A DNA stretch of 64,000 bases from Paenibacillus sp. (GCF_035645195.1 NZ_DASQNA010000046.1:32399-96398), one strand, 5' to 3'. Positions 34,310 to 45,234 are shown, numbered from the stretch's first letter. A program made the numbers and translations. The notes: a model not told the origin generated them from the sequence alone.

Positions 34310-34711
34310 CTATTCCGCCGCGCTCAAAGCAACCGTTCCGTTCGATGCCGCCGGCAGTTCCCCTTGCGGGACCAAGCCGAGCTGCACGCCGGCTTCGATG
34401 AGCCGTTCCGGACTTTCGAGCTTCGCGATCTCGTTGCGCAGCATCGTGTTTTGTTCTTCCAGACTCTTAATCTCTCTCTCCATCTGCACGACGCGAGAGT
34501 TCATCTCGTACATCGACGCCTCGCGGAATTGGTAGAGACCCGCGACCGCGCAGCAAAACAAAATGCCGCAAATCCAAAGCAGCTTCTCCGACACCGGCAC
34601 CGCGACGGCGCGCTGCGCCTTCTTCGCGGCCGTCTTCGGGCGATGCGCCGCTCTTGCGGATTGCTCCTCGCGCCGGTCGAGCGCCAGGCTTCCATGTATG
34701 TATCCGGACAA
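34310..34711 (-). CDS. ftsL: Cell division protein FtsL
   Basis: A 133-aa bitopic protein with a basic cytoplasmic region (HRPKTAAKKAQR), one membrane segment (KLLWICGILFCCAVAGLYQF) and an extracellular leucine-zipper coiled coil (VVQMEREIKSLEEQNTMLRN). The start is TTG with AAGGGGG upstream. FtsL joins DivIB and DivIC and activates the septal synthase. Sequence conservation in the family is low; position between rsmH and pbpB supports the call. Confidence 0.9.
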   Translation of the reverse strand: MSGYIHGSLALDRREEQSARAAHRPKTAAKKAQRAVAVPVSEKLLWICGILFCCAVAGLYQFREASMYEMNSRVVQMEREIKSLEEQNTMLRNEIAKLESPERLIEAGVQLGLVPQGELPAASNGTVALSAAE

Positions 34712-34790
34712 AGTAGAACCCCCTTATTATAATATGCCGGAACCGTTTCGTCCCGGCTCGTCTACGTAGTATCTTTTTCCAGCGGTTAAT

Positions 34791-35723
34791 TTACAGCTTC
34801 TCGGCGACCCGCAGCTTCGCGGAACGCGCTCGCGGATTGCGCTCAAGCTCCTCCTCCGACGGTTCGACGGGCTTCCGCCCGACGAGCTTCAGCACGCCCT
34901 TCGCGCCGCAGCCGCACATCGGCAGTCCCGGCGGGCAGACGCATTTGCCAAGCTTCGCCGCGAACGTCGTCTTGCAAATCCGATCCTCGAGCGAGTGGAA
35001 CGTGATGACGGCGATCCGTCCGCCCGGAGCGGCGCACTCGATCGCCTGCTCGAGCGCCTCCTCGAACGCGGCCAGCTCGTCGTTGACGGCGATGCGGATC
35101 GCTTGGAACGAGCGCTTCGCCGGGTGTCCGCCGGTGCGTCTTGCCGCGGCCGGGATGCCCGCCTTGATCAGTTCCGTCAGCTCGCCGGTCGTGCGGATCG
35201 GCGCTTTCTCGCGGGCCGCGACGATTTCGCGGGCGATGCGCCGCGAGAACTTCTCCTCGCCGTATTGGTACAAAATGCGCGCGATTTGTTCTTCGGGCCA
35301 TTCGTTGACGACGTCGTACGCCGTCACCTCCCCGGTCCGATCCATCCGCATGTCGAGCTCCGCGTCCTGGTGGTAGCTGAACCCCCGCTCCGCTTCGTCG
35401 AGCTGCGGCGACGACACGCCGAGGTCGAACAGCACGCCGTCCACGGCGGAATAACCTAACTCCAGCAGCTTCTCTCTCAAATTGCGAAAATTCGACCGGA
35501 CGAGCACGATGCGTTGCCCGTAAGGCGCAAGCGCCTCTTTCGCGTGGGCGAGCGCGGCATCGTCTTGATCGAACGCGATCAGCCTTCCGTTCTCGCTTAA
35601 GCGAGAGGCGATCATGCCGCTGTGCCCGGCCCCGCCGAGCGTGCAGTCGACGTAGACGCCGTCAGGCTTTACGTTCAGCGCTTCGACCGCCTCTTCCTTA
35701 AGCACTGTTATATGTCTGAACAT
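34791..35723 (-). CDS. rsmH: 16S rRNA m4C1402 methyltransferase
   Basis: A 310-aa SAM-dependent methyltransferase acting on the 16S decoding centre. The SAM motif [12 protein letters not shown] lies at residues ~25-36; [12 protein letters not shown] near residue 100, GERGFSY-type [17 protein letters not shown] and RIAVNDEL near residue 210 are family hallmarks, as is [10 protein letters not shown]. It is the second gene of the dcw cluster, directly after mraZ (28-bp gap). Confidence 0.97.
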   Translation of the reverse strand: MFRHITVLKEEAVEALNVKPDGVYVDCTLGGAGHSGMIASRLSENGRLIAFDQDDAALAHAKEALAPYGQRIVLVRSNFRNLREKLLELGYSAVDGVLFDLGVSSPQLDEAERGFSYHQDAELDMRMDRTGEVTAYDVVNEWPEEQIARILYQYGEEKFSRRIAREIVAAREKAPIRTTGELTELIKAGIPAAARRTGGHPAKRSFQAIRIAVNDELAAFEEALEQAIECAAPGGRIAVITFHSLEDRICKTTFAAKLGKCVCPPGLPMCGCGAKGVLKLVGRKPVEPSEEELERNPRARSAKLRVAEKL

Positions 35724-35750
35724 GTTGTTACCCCATTTCAGCCGCTTGGT

Positions 35751-36188
35751 TTATAAATCGAAGTCGAGATCGACGAGCTTCTCCGCGATCTCGTTGTACG
35801 AATCCTCCGATTGGCGGGAATAAGCCTCCCAAGCTTCCTTGCTCCAGACTTCCACTCGAGTCGCGACGCCGATGACGACGCAGTCTTTCTCGATTTTTGC
35901 GTGCTCGCGCAGGTTGCTTGGTATGTTTACCCTTCCCTGTTTGTCGAGCTCGCATTCGACGGCGCCCGAGAAGAAAAAGCGCGTGAACGCCCGCGCGTCG
36001 GACTTCATAAGCGAGAGCGATTTGAGCTTCTGCTCCATAATCGCCCACTCCGACATCGGATAAACGAATAAACATTGGTCGAGACCGCGGGTCATGACGA
36101 AAGTGGTGCCGAGGGCGTCGCGGAATTTCGCCGGGATGATCATGCGGCCCTTCTCGTCAACGCTATGTTGAAATTCACCCATGAACAT
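35751..36188 (-). CDS. mraZ: Transcriptional regulator MraZ
   Basis: A 145-aa protein with two SpoVT/AbrB-like swapped-hairpin domains ([16 protein letters not shown] near residue 7, [15 protein letters not shown] near residue 80). MraZ forms ring oligomers that bind repeats in its own promoter and control the dcw operon. The ATG at 36188 begins MFMGEFQ, the common start in the family; AGGTGG lies ten bases upstream. The frame continues upstream through the operator repeats, which I treat as non-coding. Confidence 0.95.
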   Translation of the reverse strand: MFMGEFQHSVDEKGRMIIPAKFRDALGTTFVMTRGLDQCLFVYPMSEWAIMEQKLKSLSLMKSDARAFTRFFFSGAVECELDKQGRVNIPSNLREHAKIEKDCVVIGVATRVEVWSKEAWEAYSRQSEDSYNEIAEKLVDLDFDL

Positions 36189-36193
36189 TCCAG

Positions 36194-36247
36194 CTTCACC
36201 ACCTAGCCACCCTAATCCACCACTTACCCCCACTTTCCACCACTTTT
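36194..36247 (-). promoter_or_regulatory. MraZ operator: five 10-bp direct repeats
   Basis: On the minus strand five consecutive 10-mers read AGTGGTGGAA, AGTGGGGGTA, AGTGGTGGAT, TAGGGTGGCT and AGGTGGTGAA, ending six bases before the mraZ ATG. Short GTGG-type direct repeats at one helical turn are the known form of MraZ operators. The last repeat includes the ribosome site, so MraZ binding could affect both promoter escape and initiation. No convincing -35/-10 pair was found between this and the upstream terminator. Confidence 0.75.
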
Positions 36248-36262
36248 ACTCAAATTCGATAG

Positions 36263-36295
36263 CAAAAAGAAAAATCCTGCTATAAAAACAGGATT
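36263..36295 (-). terminator. Terminator of the DUF4349 gene
   Basis: On the minus strand AATCCTG pairs with CAGGATT across TTTTTATAG and is followed by TTTCTTTTT, 15 bp beyond the stop codon. It insulates the mraZ promoter region. Confidence 0.75.
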
Positions 36296-36309
36296 CTCAA
36301 AAAAATATT

Positions 36310-37308
36310 TTATGGAATTAAGGGTCGGTTTTTTTCGGATTTTGCTTTTCGCCGTCGAATGAACCAATAAATTGGCCCGCCGAGTAGAACGAAGGCGACG
36401 ACGATCGGGATCGCCCCGGCGACGACGATGAGCACGCCTTCCGCGACGGTCGTCAGCGCGTTCAGGCTGTTGCGGATCGCCGCTTCCATCCGTTCGCCCA
36501 AGCCCGTATCCCCGTTCAGCGCGGCCGCGCCGGCCCGCGGTTCGTAGATGCGGAGCTCGACCGTCGAGTAATCGACGTTCTGCTGCAAATACCGCATTCG
36601 GCCTTTCATCCGCTCGATGTCCTCTTGAATGACAGCCAGTTCGTTCGTGAATCGGATCAAATCTTCCGCGCGGCTCGCCTGCTCCATGTACTGAAGGTAC
36701 TTCGACTCGACGAGCTGCTTCGCCTTAAGGCGCGCCTCCAGGTCGACGAATTCCTCCGTAACGTCCTGCGCGTTCATGCTCCGATTCAGGTCGGTATTCG
36801 GAATTTGCTCCAGACGGTCCATGAAGCCGGAAAAATCGTGCGCCGGCACTTTGATCGTAAACGACCCGGACTTCTCCGCCTCGACCGACTGCTCGGAATA
36901 TCGGACGATATAGCCTCCGGACAAGTGGATCAAATTTTGCACGGCCGTATACGCCTCGGCATAGCTTTGCACTTCCATCGTCACGTTCGCGTTGTAAATC
37001 AACATTCGCGCTGCGCCCTGGACGGGCGCCGCCGCGCCGCCGACGCCGCTGCCGGCCCCGCCCGCCGATGCCGCGCCGCCTGCCTGCGGTTCGGGCGCCG
37101 CCGCTTCCGCGGGCGACTCCGACGCAGGCAGCGTCTCCACGCTGGCCTTGGTCTCCATCGCCATCGGCGCGACCGCCGCGCTGTCGGCCGCCGCCATTTC
37201 GGAGGAGCCTCCGCTCCAACCGTCCGCCTCGCTGCAGCCCGCAATGGCCGCCGCCGCCGCGAGGAACGTGAACAGCGGTTTCAAGCTTCCTTTCCACGAT
37301 TTCTTCAT
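36310..37308 (-). CDS. DUF4349 lipoprotein
   Basis: A lipoprotein of about 332 aa. The signal peptide ends in a lipobox (AAAIAGC, Cys near residue 24). A low-complexity Ala/Glu/Gly/Pro region (residues ~30-95) leads to the DUF4349 domain: MLIYNANVTMEVQSYAEA, GGYIVRYSEQS, FTIKVPAHDFSGFMDRL, VTEEFVDLEARLKAK, a coiled coil (ELAVIQEDIERMKGRM) and VDYSTVELRIYEP. One C-terminal membrane segment and a basic tail (IRRRKAKSEK) end it, so it has both a lipid and a protein anchor. Function is unknown. ATG 37308 follows GGCGGGGG. Confidence 0.85.
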   Translation of the reverse strand: MKKSWKGSLKPLFTFLAAAAAIAGCSEADGWSGGSSEMAAADSAAVAPMAMETKASVETLPASESPAEAAAPEPQAGGAASAGGAGSGVGGAAAPVQGAARMLIYNANVTMEVQSYAEAYTAVQNLIHLSGGYIVRYSEQSVEAEKSGSFTIKVPAHDFSGFMDRLEQIPNTDLNRSMNAQDVTEEFVDLEARLKAKQLVESKYLQYMEQASRAEDLIRFTNELAVIQEDIERMKGRMRYLQQNVDYSTVELRIYEPRAGAAALNGDTGLGERMEAAIRNSLNALTTVAEGVLIVVAGAIPIVVAFVLLGGPIYWFIRRRKAKSEKNRPLIP

Positions 37309-37558
37309 CAAAACCCCCGCCCTCATCTCATACTCATCCGCACCACTCCCGGATATGAATATAGACGATGGCAGGCGGCCGAAAGGTTGCGCTCCCGGGG
37401 ACCGCTTTCCCAAGCTGTCTAACATTTTATCGCCGCCGGGAACGGCGGCTTCGAACGCGCCAAAACTTTCTTGCACTCACCGAGTCATATCATTGATAAA
37501 GTAAGGTTAGCGGGAGCAGCTTTGCGGCTGAACGCGATTCCCAAGAAGGAGGTATTCC

Positions 37559-37939
37559 ATGAAAGCAGCCTTGTATTTGTTGAAGCTTGTGGCCGCTACA
37601 GGTGTTGGCGTCGGCGTCACATTCGCTGCAGGCTACTTAATAAGCCTGCTTGGGTACGTATTTGTAGATGTCACGTTCTATATCGCGCTAGCGCTAACCG
37701 TTTGGGGGGCGTTCGCGATCATGAAAGGCAACGGCCTGCGAAACCGGCCGATCTTCACCGAAACCGAAACCGACCCGTCCGCGTCGGCAACCGAACTCGA
37801 ACGGGAACGGCAAGACATCGAAACGCAAGGTTCTGTGAAGTACGTCCTTCAAAACCGAACGGCCCGCTTCTCTCTCGCGCGGGTCGTTCCGTTCGCGGCA
37901 GGGCTCGCCGCGATGTTCGCGATGCATCTATTCTTTTAA
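37559..37939 (+). CDS. Small three-helix membrane protein, function unknown
   Basis: I do not recognise a family. The 126-aa product has two N-terminal membrane segments (roughly residues 5-30 and 34-55), a polar middle rich in Glu and Thr (ETETDPSASATELERERQDIE) and a C-terminal membrane segment (VVPFAAGLAAMFAMHLFF). The start is well supported by GAAGGAGGT five bases upstream of the ATG, which argues that it is a real gene. It is divergent from the DUF4349 gene and converges on ahcY. Confidence 0.75.
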   Translation: MKAALYLLKLVAATGVGVGVTFAAGYLISLLGYVFVDVTFYIALALTVWGAFAIMKGNGLRNRPIFTETETDPSASATELERERQDIETQGSVKYVLQNRTARFSLARVVPFAAGLAAMFAMHLFF

Positions 37940-38067
37940 TTTGTCCGCGTCACTCGACTTTCTTTACCCACCTCGCAAACAACGCGCGCAGGAGCGCCAG
38001 CGGATACGCCGTCCCGGGAAGGAACGCGGCGACCGCCGCCTCCGCCGGCAGCAGGCCGTCAAAGAAA

Positions 38068-38106
38068 AAATCCCGAACCGCGTCTTCCTTCGCGATGTCG
38101 GGATTT
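38068..38106 (-). terminator. Terminator of ahcY
   Basis: AAATCCCGA pairs with TCGGGATTT, extended by CGCG/CGCG, around GAAGGAAGA, with TTTTTTC on the minus strand. It lies about 40 bp after the ahcY stop. Confidence 0.8.
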
Positions 38107-38144
38107 CGATTACCGTCGGGGCTTCTGCCGCCGCTTCCGTGCGA

Positions 38145-39407
38145 TTACTGCTCCGCCCAGCTGTCGAGGTACGCTTTCTGATCCTCGGTGAGCGTGTCGA
38201 TGCTCGTGCCGAGCGCTTCAAGCTTATAGCGCGCTACTTGCTCGTCCGTCTCGTACGGGACGTTGACGACTTTGCCGCCGATCGACTCGTAGTTTTCATT
38301 GACGTACTTGAGCGCCATCGCCTGCAGCGCGAACGTCATATCCATAATTTCCGCCGGGTGGCCGTCGCCGGCCGCCAAGTTGACGAGGCGCCCTTCGGCG
38401 AGCAAATAAATTTTACGGCCGTCCTTCAACTGGAACTCCTCGATGTTTTTGCGGACCGTACGGCGGGAAACCGACAGCGCCGCAAGCTCCGGGATGTTCA
38501 CTTCGACGTCGAAGTGGCCCGCGTTGGACAATATCGCGCCGTCCTTCATGTGCTGCACGTGCTCGCCGCGGATAATGTCCTTGTTACCGGTGACGGTGAC
38601 GAAGTAGTCGCCGACTTTCGCCGCTTCCGCCATCGGCATGACCGCGAAGCCGTCCATGTATGCTTCAACCGCCTTGATCGCGTCGATCTCCGTCACGACG
38701 ACGTTCGCGCCGAGCCCTTTCGCCCGCATCGCCACGCCTTTGCCGCACCAGCCGTAGCCGCTGACGACGACCGTCTTGCCGGCAACGACGAGGTTCGTCG
38801 TCCGGTTGATGCCGTCGAATACCGACTGCCCCGTGCCGTAGCGGTTATCGAACAAATGCTTGCAGTACGCGTCGTTCACCGCGACCATCGGGAACTTCAG
38901 CTTGCCTTCCTTCTCGAGCGCCTTCAAACGCAGGATGCCCGTCGTCGTCTCTTCGGCGCCGCCGCGAATCGTCTCCAGCAGGTCCGGGCGCTCGCCGTGC
39001 AAAATCGTCACCAAGTCGCCGCCGTCGTCGATGATGAGGTCCGGCTTCGTTTCCAGCGCCTTAACGAGCAGCTCCTTATATTCCTTCGGCTCCGGATTGT
39101 ACTTCGCGAACACCGTGATGCCGTCCTGCGCGAGCGCCGCGCACACGTCGTCCTGCGTCGACAGCGGATTGCTGCCCGTGATGACGACTTCCGCGCCTCC
39201 GGCCTGCACGACCTTCGCGAGGTAGGCGGTCTTGGCTTCGAGATGCAGCGAAATGGCTACCCGCAGCCCCTTGAACGGCTGCTCCTTCTCGAATACGGCG
39301 CGAATCCGATTCAGAACCGGCATATGCTGCTGCACCCAATCGATCTTCAGCTTCCCTTCCGGCGCCAGCGCCGGGTTCGCGATAATGCTCTTCTCGAGCG
39401 TCGTCAT
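38145..39407 (-). CDS. ahcY: S-adenosylhomocysteine hydrolase
   Basis: AhcY reversibly splits S-adenosylhomocysteine to homocysteine and adenosine with bound NAD. Motifs are [11 protein letters not shown] near residue 54, [11 protein letters not shown], the catalytic-lysine region ([18 protein letters not shown], shown in two parts) and the NAD fold [10 protein letters not shown] near residue 215. The 420-aa length and the end at DSWAEQ, without a C-terminal KPDHYRY tail, mark the shorter archaeal/Thermotoga-like type. Many Bacillus species use MtnN/LuxS instead. It lies between bshC and an unknown gene. Confidence 0.95.
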   Translation of the reverse strand: MTTLEKSIIANPALAPEGKLKIDWVQQHMPVLNRIRAVFEKEQPFKGLRVAISLHLEAKTAYLAKVVQAGGAEVVITGSNPLSTQDDVCAALAQDGITVFAKYNPEPKEYKELLVKALETKPDLIIDDGGDLVTILHGERPDLLETIRGGAEETTTGILRLKALEKEGKLKFPMVAVNDAYCKHLFDNRYGTGQSVFDGINRTTNLVVAGKTVVVSGYGWCGKGVAMRAKGLGANVVVTEIDAIKAVEAYMDGFAVMPMAEAAKVGDYFVTVTGNKDIIRGEHVQHMKDGAILSNAGHFDVEVNIPELAALSVSRRTVRKNIEEFQLKDGRKIYLLAEGRLVNLAAGDGHPAEIMDMTFALQAMALKYVNENYESIGGKVVNVPYETDEQVARYKLEALGTSIDTLTEDQKAYLDSWAEQ

Positions 39408-39444
39408 TTCCGATTCACGTCTCCTTCGTTATCTTCTTACCTTA

Positions 39445-41103
39445 TTATAAATAAATGATTTCATGCGGCCGATAGCCGGCCGAGAAATCGAGCTCGGCGC
39501 GTTCGATCAGTTCGTCCGTCCAAGCGAACCCGTATCGGTTGACGTACATAAAGACGTTAACGACGCGCTCCTGCGGCTTCCCCGCCGGCGCTACCGTCAT
39601 CCGGATCCGCTCCCACTGACGGAGACCCGCCTCGTGCTGCTGCTTCATCGCGTCCGTCGTTTTCGCCTCGAAATAATCGATCTGCTCGATAATTTTCCCG
39701 AGGTTCGTCTCGCCCAGCTTGCGCAGCCCCGGATTAACGGCCGCGGCCGCGTCGACGAGCGGACGGTACAAATCGGCGAACGTCCCCTTCGCCTGCGCGA
39801 ACCGCGCGGCGAGACCGGTCGCGTCCTGCGCGGCGAGCCAAGCGTCGCGGCGCTCGTCCAGACGCCGCCAAGCGTCGTCGAACGACAGGCCGAATTTATC
39901 CATCTGCTTCTGCACCGTGCCTTCCAGCAGCGTAAACTGCTGACGCGGCACGACGATCGGCGTGCGCTGCCCGAACAGATGGAACGCTTCCCGCAGCGTG
40001 CTCCAATACGCGATTTCGCTAGGCCCGAGCACGGTCGCGAGCACGGGGAACACGTACTCCTGCATCAGCGGACGGGTCAAGGCGTTGTTGCTGAAGGACG
40101 CCGCGTCGCGCTCGGCCAGCTGCAGCAGCTCGTCGACGGCAAGACGCACCGCGCCCTTCCGATCGACCGCAACGTCGCCGTCGCGGAACAGCAGCTTGCG
40201 CTCGCCGTCCGCGAACAGGAAGACGTTGAAGCCGTCTTCGGCCGACTCGGCCTGCAGCGGATACCCGCGCTCCGCGACGGCGCGTTCGCCTTCCTTCAGC
40301 GCGCGGGACAGCTCCGCCTGCTTCGACAACAGCTCGCGGAACATGGCGGACTCGGCCGCGCGCAGCCCGGGGTCGTCGGCGTCGATCAGTACGAGGCCGT
40401 GCTTACCGAACAGCAGCGACATCGTCTTCGCGAACGCGTCCGACAGCGACCGCGACTCCGCGGCGATGCCGCGCAGCGAATCGAGAATGCCGGGCTTAAA
40501 TTCCGTATCCTGCAGCGCGCCGGCGAACGATGCGATCGCCTCCGCCCACGCTTCCGGCGTCGGCGTCGTGCGGCTGACCGCCGTGCGCTTGTCGGGCGAC
40601 GGATGCGCGATCGACAGCTTCTGCAGCGCGAGCTGCGGCGTCACGGCGTATGTATGATTGGCCTCGTCCCAATCGTGGTCTTCCCCGGCGATCCAAAACA
40701 CGGGCACGACGGGCCGGCCGAGCTGCCGCTCGGCGATGCGCGCCGTCTTCAGCACGGTGATCGCTTTGTACACGACCAGCATCGGTCCGGTGAAGAGGCC
40801 CGCCTGCTGGCCGCCGACGACGACGAGCGCCTCGGGATCGCGCAGCCGCTCGGCTTCGCGAATCGCCTCCGGCGCGTCGTTACGCGTGCGGTTGTAGCGG
40901 AGGACGGCCTCCGCGACCGCCTCTCGGTTCGCCGCGAGGCGGACGTCCCGCGAGCCGTCGAGCCACGACGCCCGCGCGGACCAGGCTCCGTCCGGGTCTG
41001 CATATGGATTCGCCGCGTCGAATCGGGAAGCGGGAGCGGCTCCCGCAGCGTAATCCGCGGCGATAGGATGCATCGGAATATGATCGTACGTTTCGAAACG
41101 CAT
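39445..41103 (-). CDS. bshC: Bacillithiol biosynthesis cysteine-adding enzyme BshC
   Basis: BshC couples cysteine to GlcN-malate in the last step of bacillithiol synthesis, the main low-molecular thiol of Bacilli. The 552-aa length is typical. Recognisable stretches are VVVGGQQAGLFTGPM near residue 95, VPVFWIAGEDHDWDEANH near residue 132, RPLMQEYVFPVLATVLGPSEIAYW near residue 345 (given in family alignment terms) and the C-terminal VVNVFMYVNRYG. AAAGGAG precedes the ATG. In B. subtilis bshC (yllA) also lies just upstream of mraZ; here three genes intervene. Confidence 0.95.
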   Translation of the reverse strand: MRFETYDHIPMHPIAADYAAGAAPASRFDAANPYADPDGAWSARASWLDGSRDVRLAANREAVAEAVLRYNRTRNDAPEAIREAERLRDPEALVVVGGQQAGLFTGPMLVVYKAITVLKTARIAERQLGRPVVPVFWIAGEDHDWDEANHTYAVTPQLALQKLSIAHPSPDKRTAVSRTTPTPEAWAEAIASFAGALQDTEFKPGILDSLRGIAAESRSLSDAFAKTMSLLFGKHGLVLIDADDPGLRAAESAMFRELLSKQAELSRALKEGERAVAERGYPLQAESAEDGFNVFLFADGERKLLFRDGDVAVDRKGAVRLAVDELLQLAERDAASFSNNALTRPLMQEYVFPVLATVLGPSEIAYWSTLREAFHLFGQRTPIVVPRQQFTLLEGTVQKQMDKFGLSFDDAWRRLDERRDAWLAAQDATGLAARFAQAKGTFADLYRPLVDAAAAVNPGLRKLGETNLGKIIEQIDYFEAKTTDAMKQQHEAGLRQWERIRMTVAPAGKPQERVVNVFMYVNRYGFAWTDELIERAELDFSAGYRPHEIIYL

Positions 41104-41171
41104 CGTCGTTCTCCTTTACTCTCACAGTTCTATCATTGTACCCCTGCGAGCCGCCCACGTCAAAACGCAAA

Positions 41172-41217
41172 CGAAAGGCCGCCCACGGAGGAACATCCCC
41201 TCCGGCGCGGCCTTTCG
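41172..41217 (-). terminator. Hairpin downstream of oppF
   Basis: CGAAAGGCCGC pairs with GCGGCCTTTCG, with an inner CGGAGG/CCTCCG stem. The minus-strand tail is GTTTGCGTTTTG, a weak T-tract. It probably ends the opp operon. Confidence 0.65.
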
Positions 41218-41236
41218 AAACCGGCAACCTGTAAGT

Positions 41237-42189
<953 letters not shown>

Positions 42190-42193
<4 letters not shown>

Positions 42194-43206
42194 TGCGCCC
42201 CCTCCTTCCCGGCGGCGACCTGCGCCTGCTCCGCCATCGGGTGAAGCAGCCAGCAAGCCGCTTTATGGCTCGGGCTGATCTCGGTCATGTCGACGTCGCG
42301 CGTTTTGCAAATTTCCATCGCTTCGTCGCAGCGCGCGCAGAACGCGCAGCCGGCCGGAGGCTTGATGAGGTCCGGCGGCGTGCCGATGATCGGGATGAGC
42401 TCCTCGTCCTTCCTCTGGTCAAGGCGCGGCACCGAGCGAAGCAGCCCTTTCGTATACGGGTGCTTCGGGTTTTTGAACACTTCCCACTTCGTGCCCGATT
42501 CCACGACCTTGCCCGCGTACATGACGATGACGCGGTCGCACATGTCGGCGACGACGCCGAGGTCGTGCGTGATGAGGATGATCGACGTGTTCAGCCGCGT
42601 CTGCAAATCCTTCATCAGCGACAAAATTTGCGCTTGGATCGTCACGTCGAGCGCCGTCGTCGGTTCGTCCGCGATCAGCAGCGCCGGGTTGCACGCGAGC
42701 GCGATCGCGATCATCGCCCGCTGCCGCATGCCGCCCGAAAATTCGTGCGGGTATTGCGAGAAGCGCGCTTCCGGGTTCGGAATGCCGACGAGCTTCAAAA
42801 TTTCGATCGCGCGCGCCTTCGCCGCATCCTTCGTCATTTTTTGATGCTTGATGAGGCCTTCCGTAATTTGGCGGCCGATCGTCAGCGTCGGATTGAGCGA
42901 CGTCATCGGGTCTTGGAAAATCATCCCGATGTCTTTGCCGCGGATCGCTTCCATCTCCTTCTCGCTCTTCTTCGTCAGGTCTTCGCCTTGGAAGAGGATC
43001 GAGCCGTTCTTAATGACGCCCGGAGGGTTCGGAATGAGCCGCATGATCGTTTGGGCGGTCACGCTCTTGCCGCAGCCCGACTCGCCGACGATCGCGACGG
43101 CTTCGCCCTTTTTCACGTCGAAGCTGACGCCGCGCACGGCTTGCACCTCGCCGCCGCGCACCTTAAACGACACTTGCAAATCTTTCACTTCCAAAATGGT
43201 TTCCAT
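42190..43206 (-). CDS. oppD: Oligopeptide ABC transporter ATPase OppD
   Basis: A 338-aa ABC ATPase, partner of OppF. Walker A is [12 protein letters not shown] near residue 40, the signature [15 protein letters not shown] near residue 155 and Walker [12 protein letters not shown]. The C-terminal peptide-transporter region has [17 protein letters not shown] 43206 is eight bases after AGGAGG. It lies between oppC and oppF. Confidence 0.94.
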
Positions 43207-43218
43207 GTAACCCACCTC

Positions 43219-44166
43219 CTACTTTTTCATCTTCGGATCGAATGCGTCGCGCAGCCCGTCGCCCATAACGTTAAAGGCAAGCATCGTCAGCGAGATGAAG
43301 AACGCCGGGAACAGGAAACGCCACGGATAGATTTGCATGACCGCGAGCGAGTCGTTGATCATCGTGCCCCAAGAGGCGTGCGGCACTTGAACGCCGAGAC
43401 CCAAGTAGCTGAGGAACGCTTCCGCGAAAATCGCGGACGGAATCGTCAGCGTCAGCGTCACGATGATCGGGCCCATCGCGTTCGGAATCAAATGGCGGAA
43501 CATAATGCGCCACATGCCGGCGCCGAGCGATCTCGAAGCGAGCACATACTCCTGATTTTTCAACTGTATGATTTGACCGCGCACGATCCACGCCATGCTG
43601 ATCCAACCGGTGATGGACAGCGCGATAATGATCGACCATAAGCTCGGCTCGAACACGACGACGAGCAAAATCGCGATCAACAGGTTCGGAATCGCGTATA
43701 AAATTTCGGCGGTCTTGTTCATGATTTCGTCCACGCGGCCGCCGACATACCCCATGATGCTGCCGTAGACGACGCCGATGACGAGGTCGATCAAAGCGGC
43801 GTACACGCCGACTTGCAGCGATACCTTCGCGCCTTCCCACGTCCGAGCGAACATATCGCGGCCGAAATCGTCCGTACCGAACCAATGCGCATTCCAGCTC
43901 GTCATGTTCGGCGGCTCGTTCGTCGCGAACAAATCGTTGACCGTCGGATCCCAGGGCACGATCATCGGACCGAAAATCGCGGCGACCACCATGAAAATAA
44001 TGATATAAAAACAAATCATCGAAAACGTGTTTTTACGGAATCGATACCAAATATCGGCCCAGGCGGACAAACTTTCGCGCTCGATCTTTTCCGCCTTCGC
44101 CTCGTCCTTCGAAATTTTCCGGAACAGCTCCGGCTTGATATCTTCAGCAGGCTTTAATTGCGTCAT
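43219..44166 (-). CDS. oppC: Oligopeptide ABC transporter permease OppC
   Basis: A permease of about 315 aa with six membrane helices. The N-terminal OppC domain (LSAWADIWYRFRKNTFSMICF) precedes the first helix; HWFGTDDFGRDMFART is the characteristic periplasmic motif, and the EAA loop reads AEAFLSYLGLG near residue 235. ATG 44166 is nine bases after GGAGG; ATG 44172, which forms TAATG with the oppB stop, would add two residues and is a possible coupled start. Confidence 0.93.
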   Translation of the reverse strand: MTQLKPAEDIKPELFRKISKDEAKAEKIERESLSAWADIWYRFRKNTFSMICFYIIIFMVVAAIFGPMIVPWDPTVNDLFATNEPPNMTSWNAHWFGTDDFGRDMFARTWEGAKVSLQVGVYAALIDLVIGVVYGSIMGYVGGRVDEIMNKTAEILYAIPNLLIAILLVVVFEPSLWSIIIALSITGWISMAWIVRGQIIQLKNQEYVLASRSLGAGMWRIMFRHLIPNAMGPIIVTLTLTIPSAIFAEAFLSYLGLGVQVPHASWGTMINDSLAVMQIYPWRFLFPAFFISLTMLAFNVMGDGLRDAFDPKMKK

Positions 44167-44171
44167 CGCCA

Positions 44172-45101
44172 TTAACCTCCTTTGCCGCCGGTCAGCTTAA
44201 TGCGCGGGTCTACAAGTACATAGGCGACATCGGTCAAAAACCGGCAAACCGTCAAAATGACGCCGTAAAACAACGTCAATCCCATGATTAAGGTATAGTC
44301 GCGATTGTTGATGCTGTTAACAAAATGCTCGCCGAGTCCCGCGATGCCGAATACGCGCTCGATGACGATCGAGCCCGTGATGACATTGGCGGTCAGCGGA
44401 CCGACGTAGGTCACGACCGGCAGCAGCGCGTTCCGGAGCGCATGGCGCACCGTTACGACAAAGCTCGACAAGCCTTTCGCCTTCGCCGTCCGGATGTAAT
44501 CGGAGTTGAGCACTTCGAGCATCGTGGAACGCGTCAGCCGCGCGATGAACGCGACGGACAAGGCGCTGAGCGCGATCGTCGGAAGCACGTAATGAAGCGG
44601 CGAATCAAGACGGGTGACCGGGAACCAGCCCAGCTCCGCGGCGAAGTAATACTGGAGAACGGGCGCCAACACGAAGCTCGGAACCGAAACGCCGAGCACG
44701 GCGACGACCATCGTGAAATTGTCCAAAAATTTGCGGTGGTACAAAGCCGCGATAACGCCCAGTCCTACGCCGAAGAAAACGGAAGCGAAGATCGACACGA
44801 TACCGATCTGCGCCGATAAATAGAAAGAATCGTTGATAATCGTAGTGACCGAACGGAATTGATATTTCATGGAAATCCCTAGGTCGCCCGACAGCAGCCT
44901 TCCCATATAAGCGAAATATTGCTCGTACAACGGTCGGTCCAGGCCGTAATGGGCCATGATGCGCTCTTGAATCGCCTTAGGCGTTTTCTCAGAAAGAAAC
45001 GGGTTGCCCGGAATGACTTTCATGAGGACGAACGTCGCGGTGGCTAATACATAGAGCGAGGCCAGGCTGTAAATAAGCTTTTGAAATAAAAAGCGTGCCA
45101 T
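44172..45101 (-). CDS. oppB: Oligopeptide ABC transporter permease OppB
   Basis: A 309-aa permease with six membrane helices. The N-terminal FLFQKLIYSLASLYVLATATFVLMKVIPGNPF segment (read in parts) is the OppB/DppB start, and the cytoplasmic loop TRSTMLEVLNSDYIRTAKAKGLS is the EAA-type ATPase contact. It follows oppA after a terminator-like hairpin and is coupled to oppC. Confidence 0.93.
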   Translation of the reverse strand: MARFLFQKLIYSLASLYVLATATFVLMKVIPGNPFLSEKTPKAIQERIMAHYGLDRPLYEQYFAYMGRLLSGDLGISMKYQFRSVTTIINDSFYLSAQIGIVSIFASVFFGVGLGVIAALYHRKFLDNFTMVVAVLGVSVPSFVLAPVLQYYFAAELGWFPVTRLDSPLHYVLPTIALSALSVAFIARLTRSTMLEVLNSDYIRTAKAKGLSSFVVTVRHALRNALLPVVTYVGPLTANVITGSIVIERVFGIAGLGEHFVNSINNRDYTLIMGLTLFYGVILTVCRFLTDVAYVLVDPRIKLTGGKGG

Positions 45102-45234
45102 GCGGATGCACCTCTTCCTCGTCCATCGGAATACAACATATTGTAAACGGTAGCGACAAAGCCTTCCATTTTAAAATGTTGCCAACTCTACCGGGGTGGT
45201 CGCAATTCAGATTCGTTCTTGCAACACAGAAAAA

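Noticed and set aside
37941..38144. About 63 codons open in frame after the ahcY stop, ending in a plausible-looking amphipathic sequence
   Set aside because: There is no start codon after the ahcY stop, and the stretch contains the ahcY terminator. Open frames of this length are expected by chance at this GC content.
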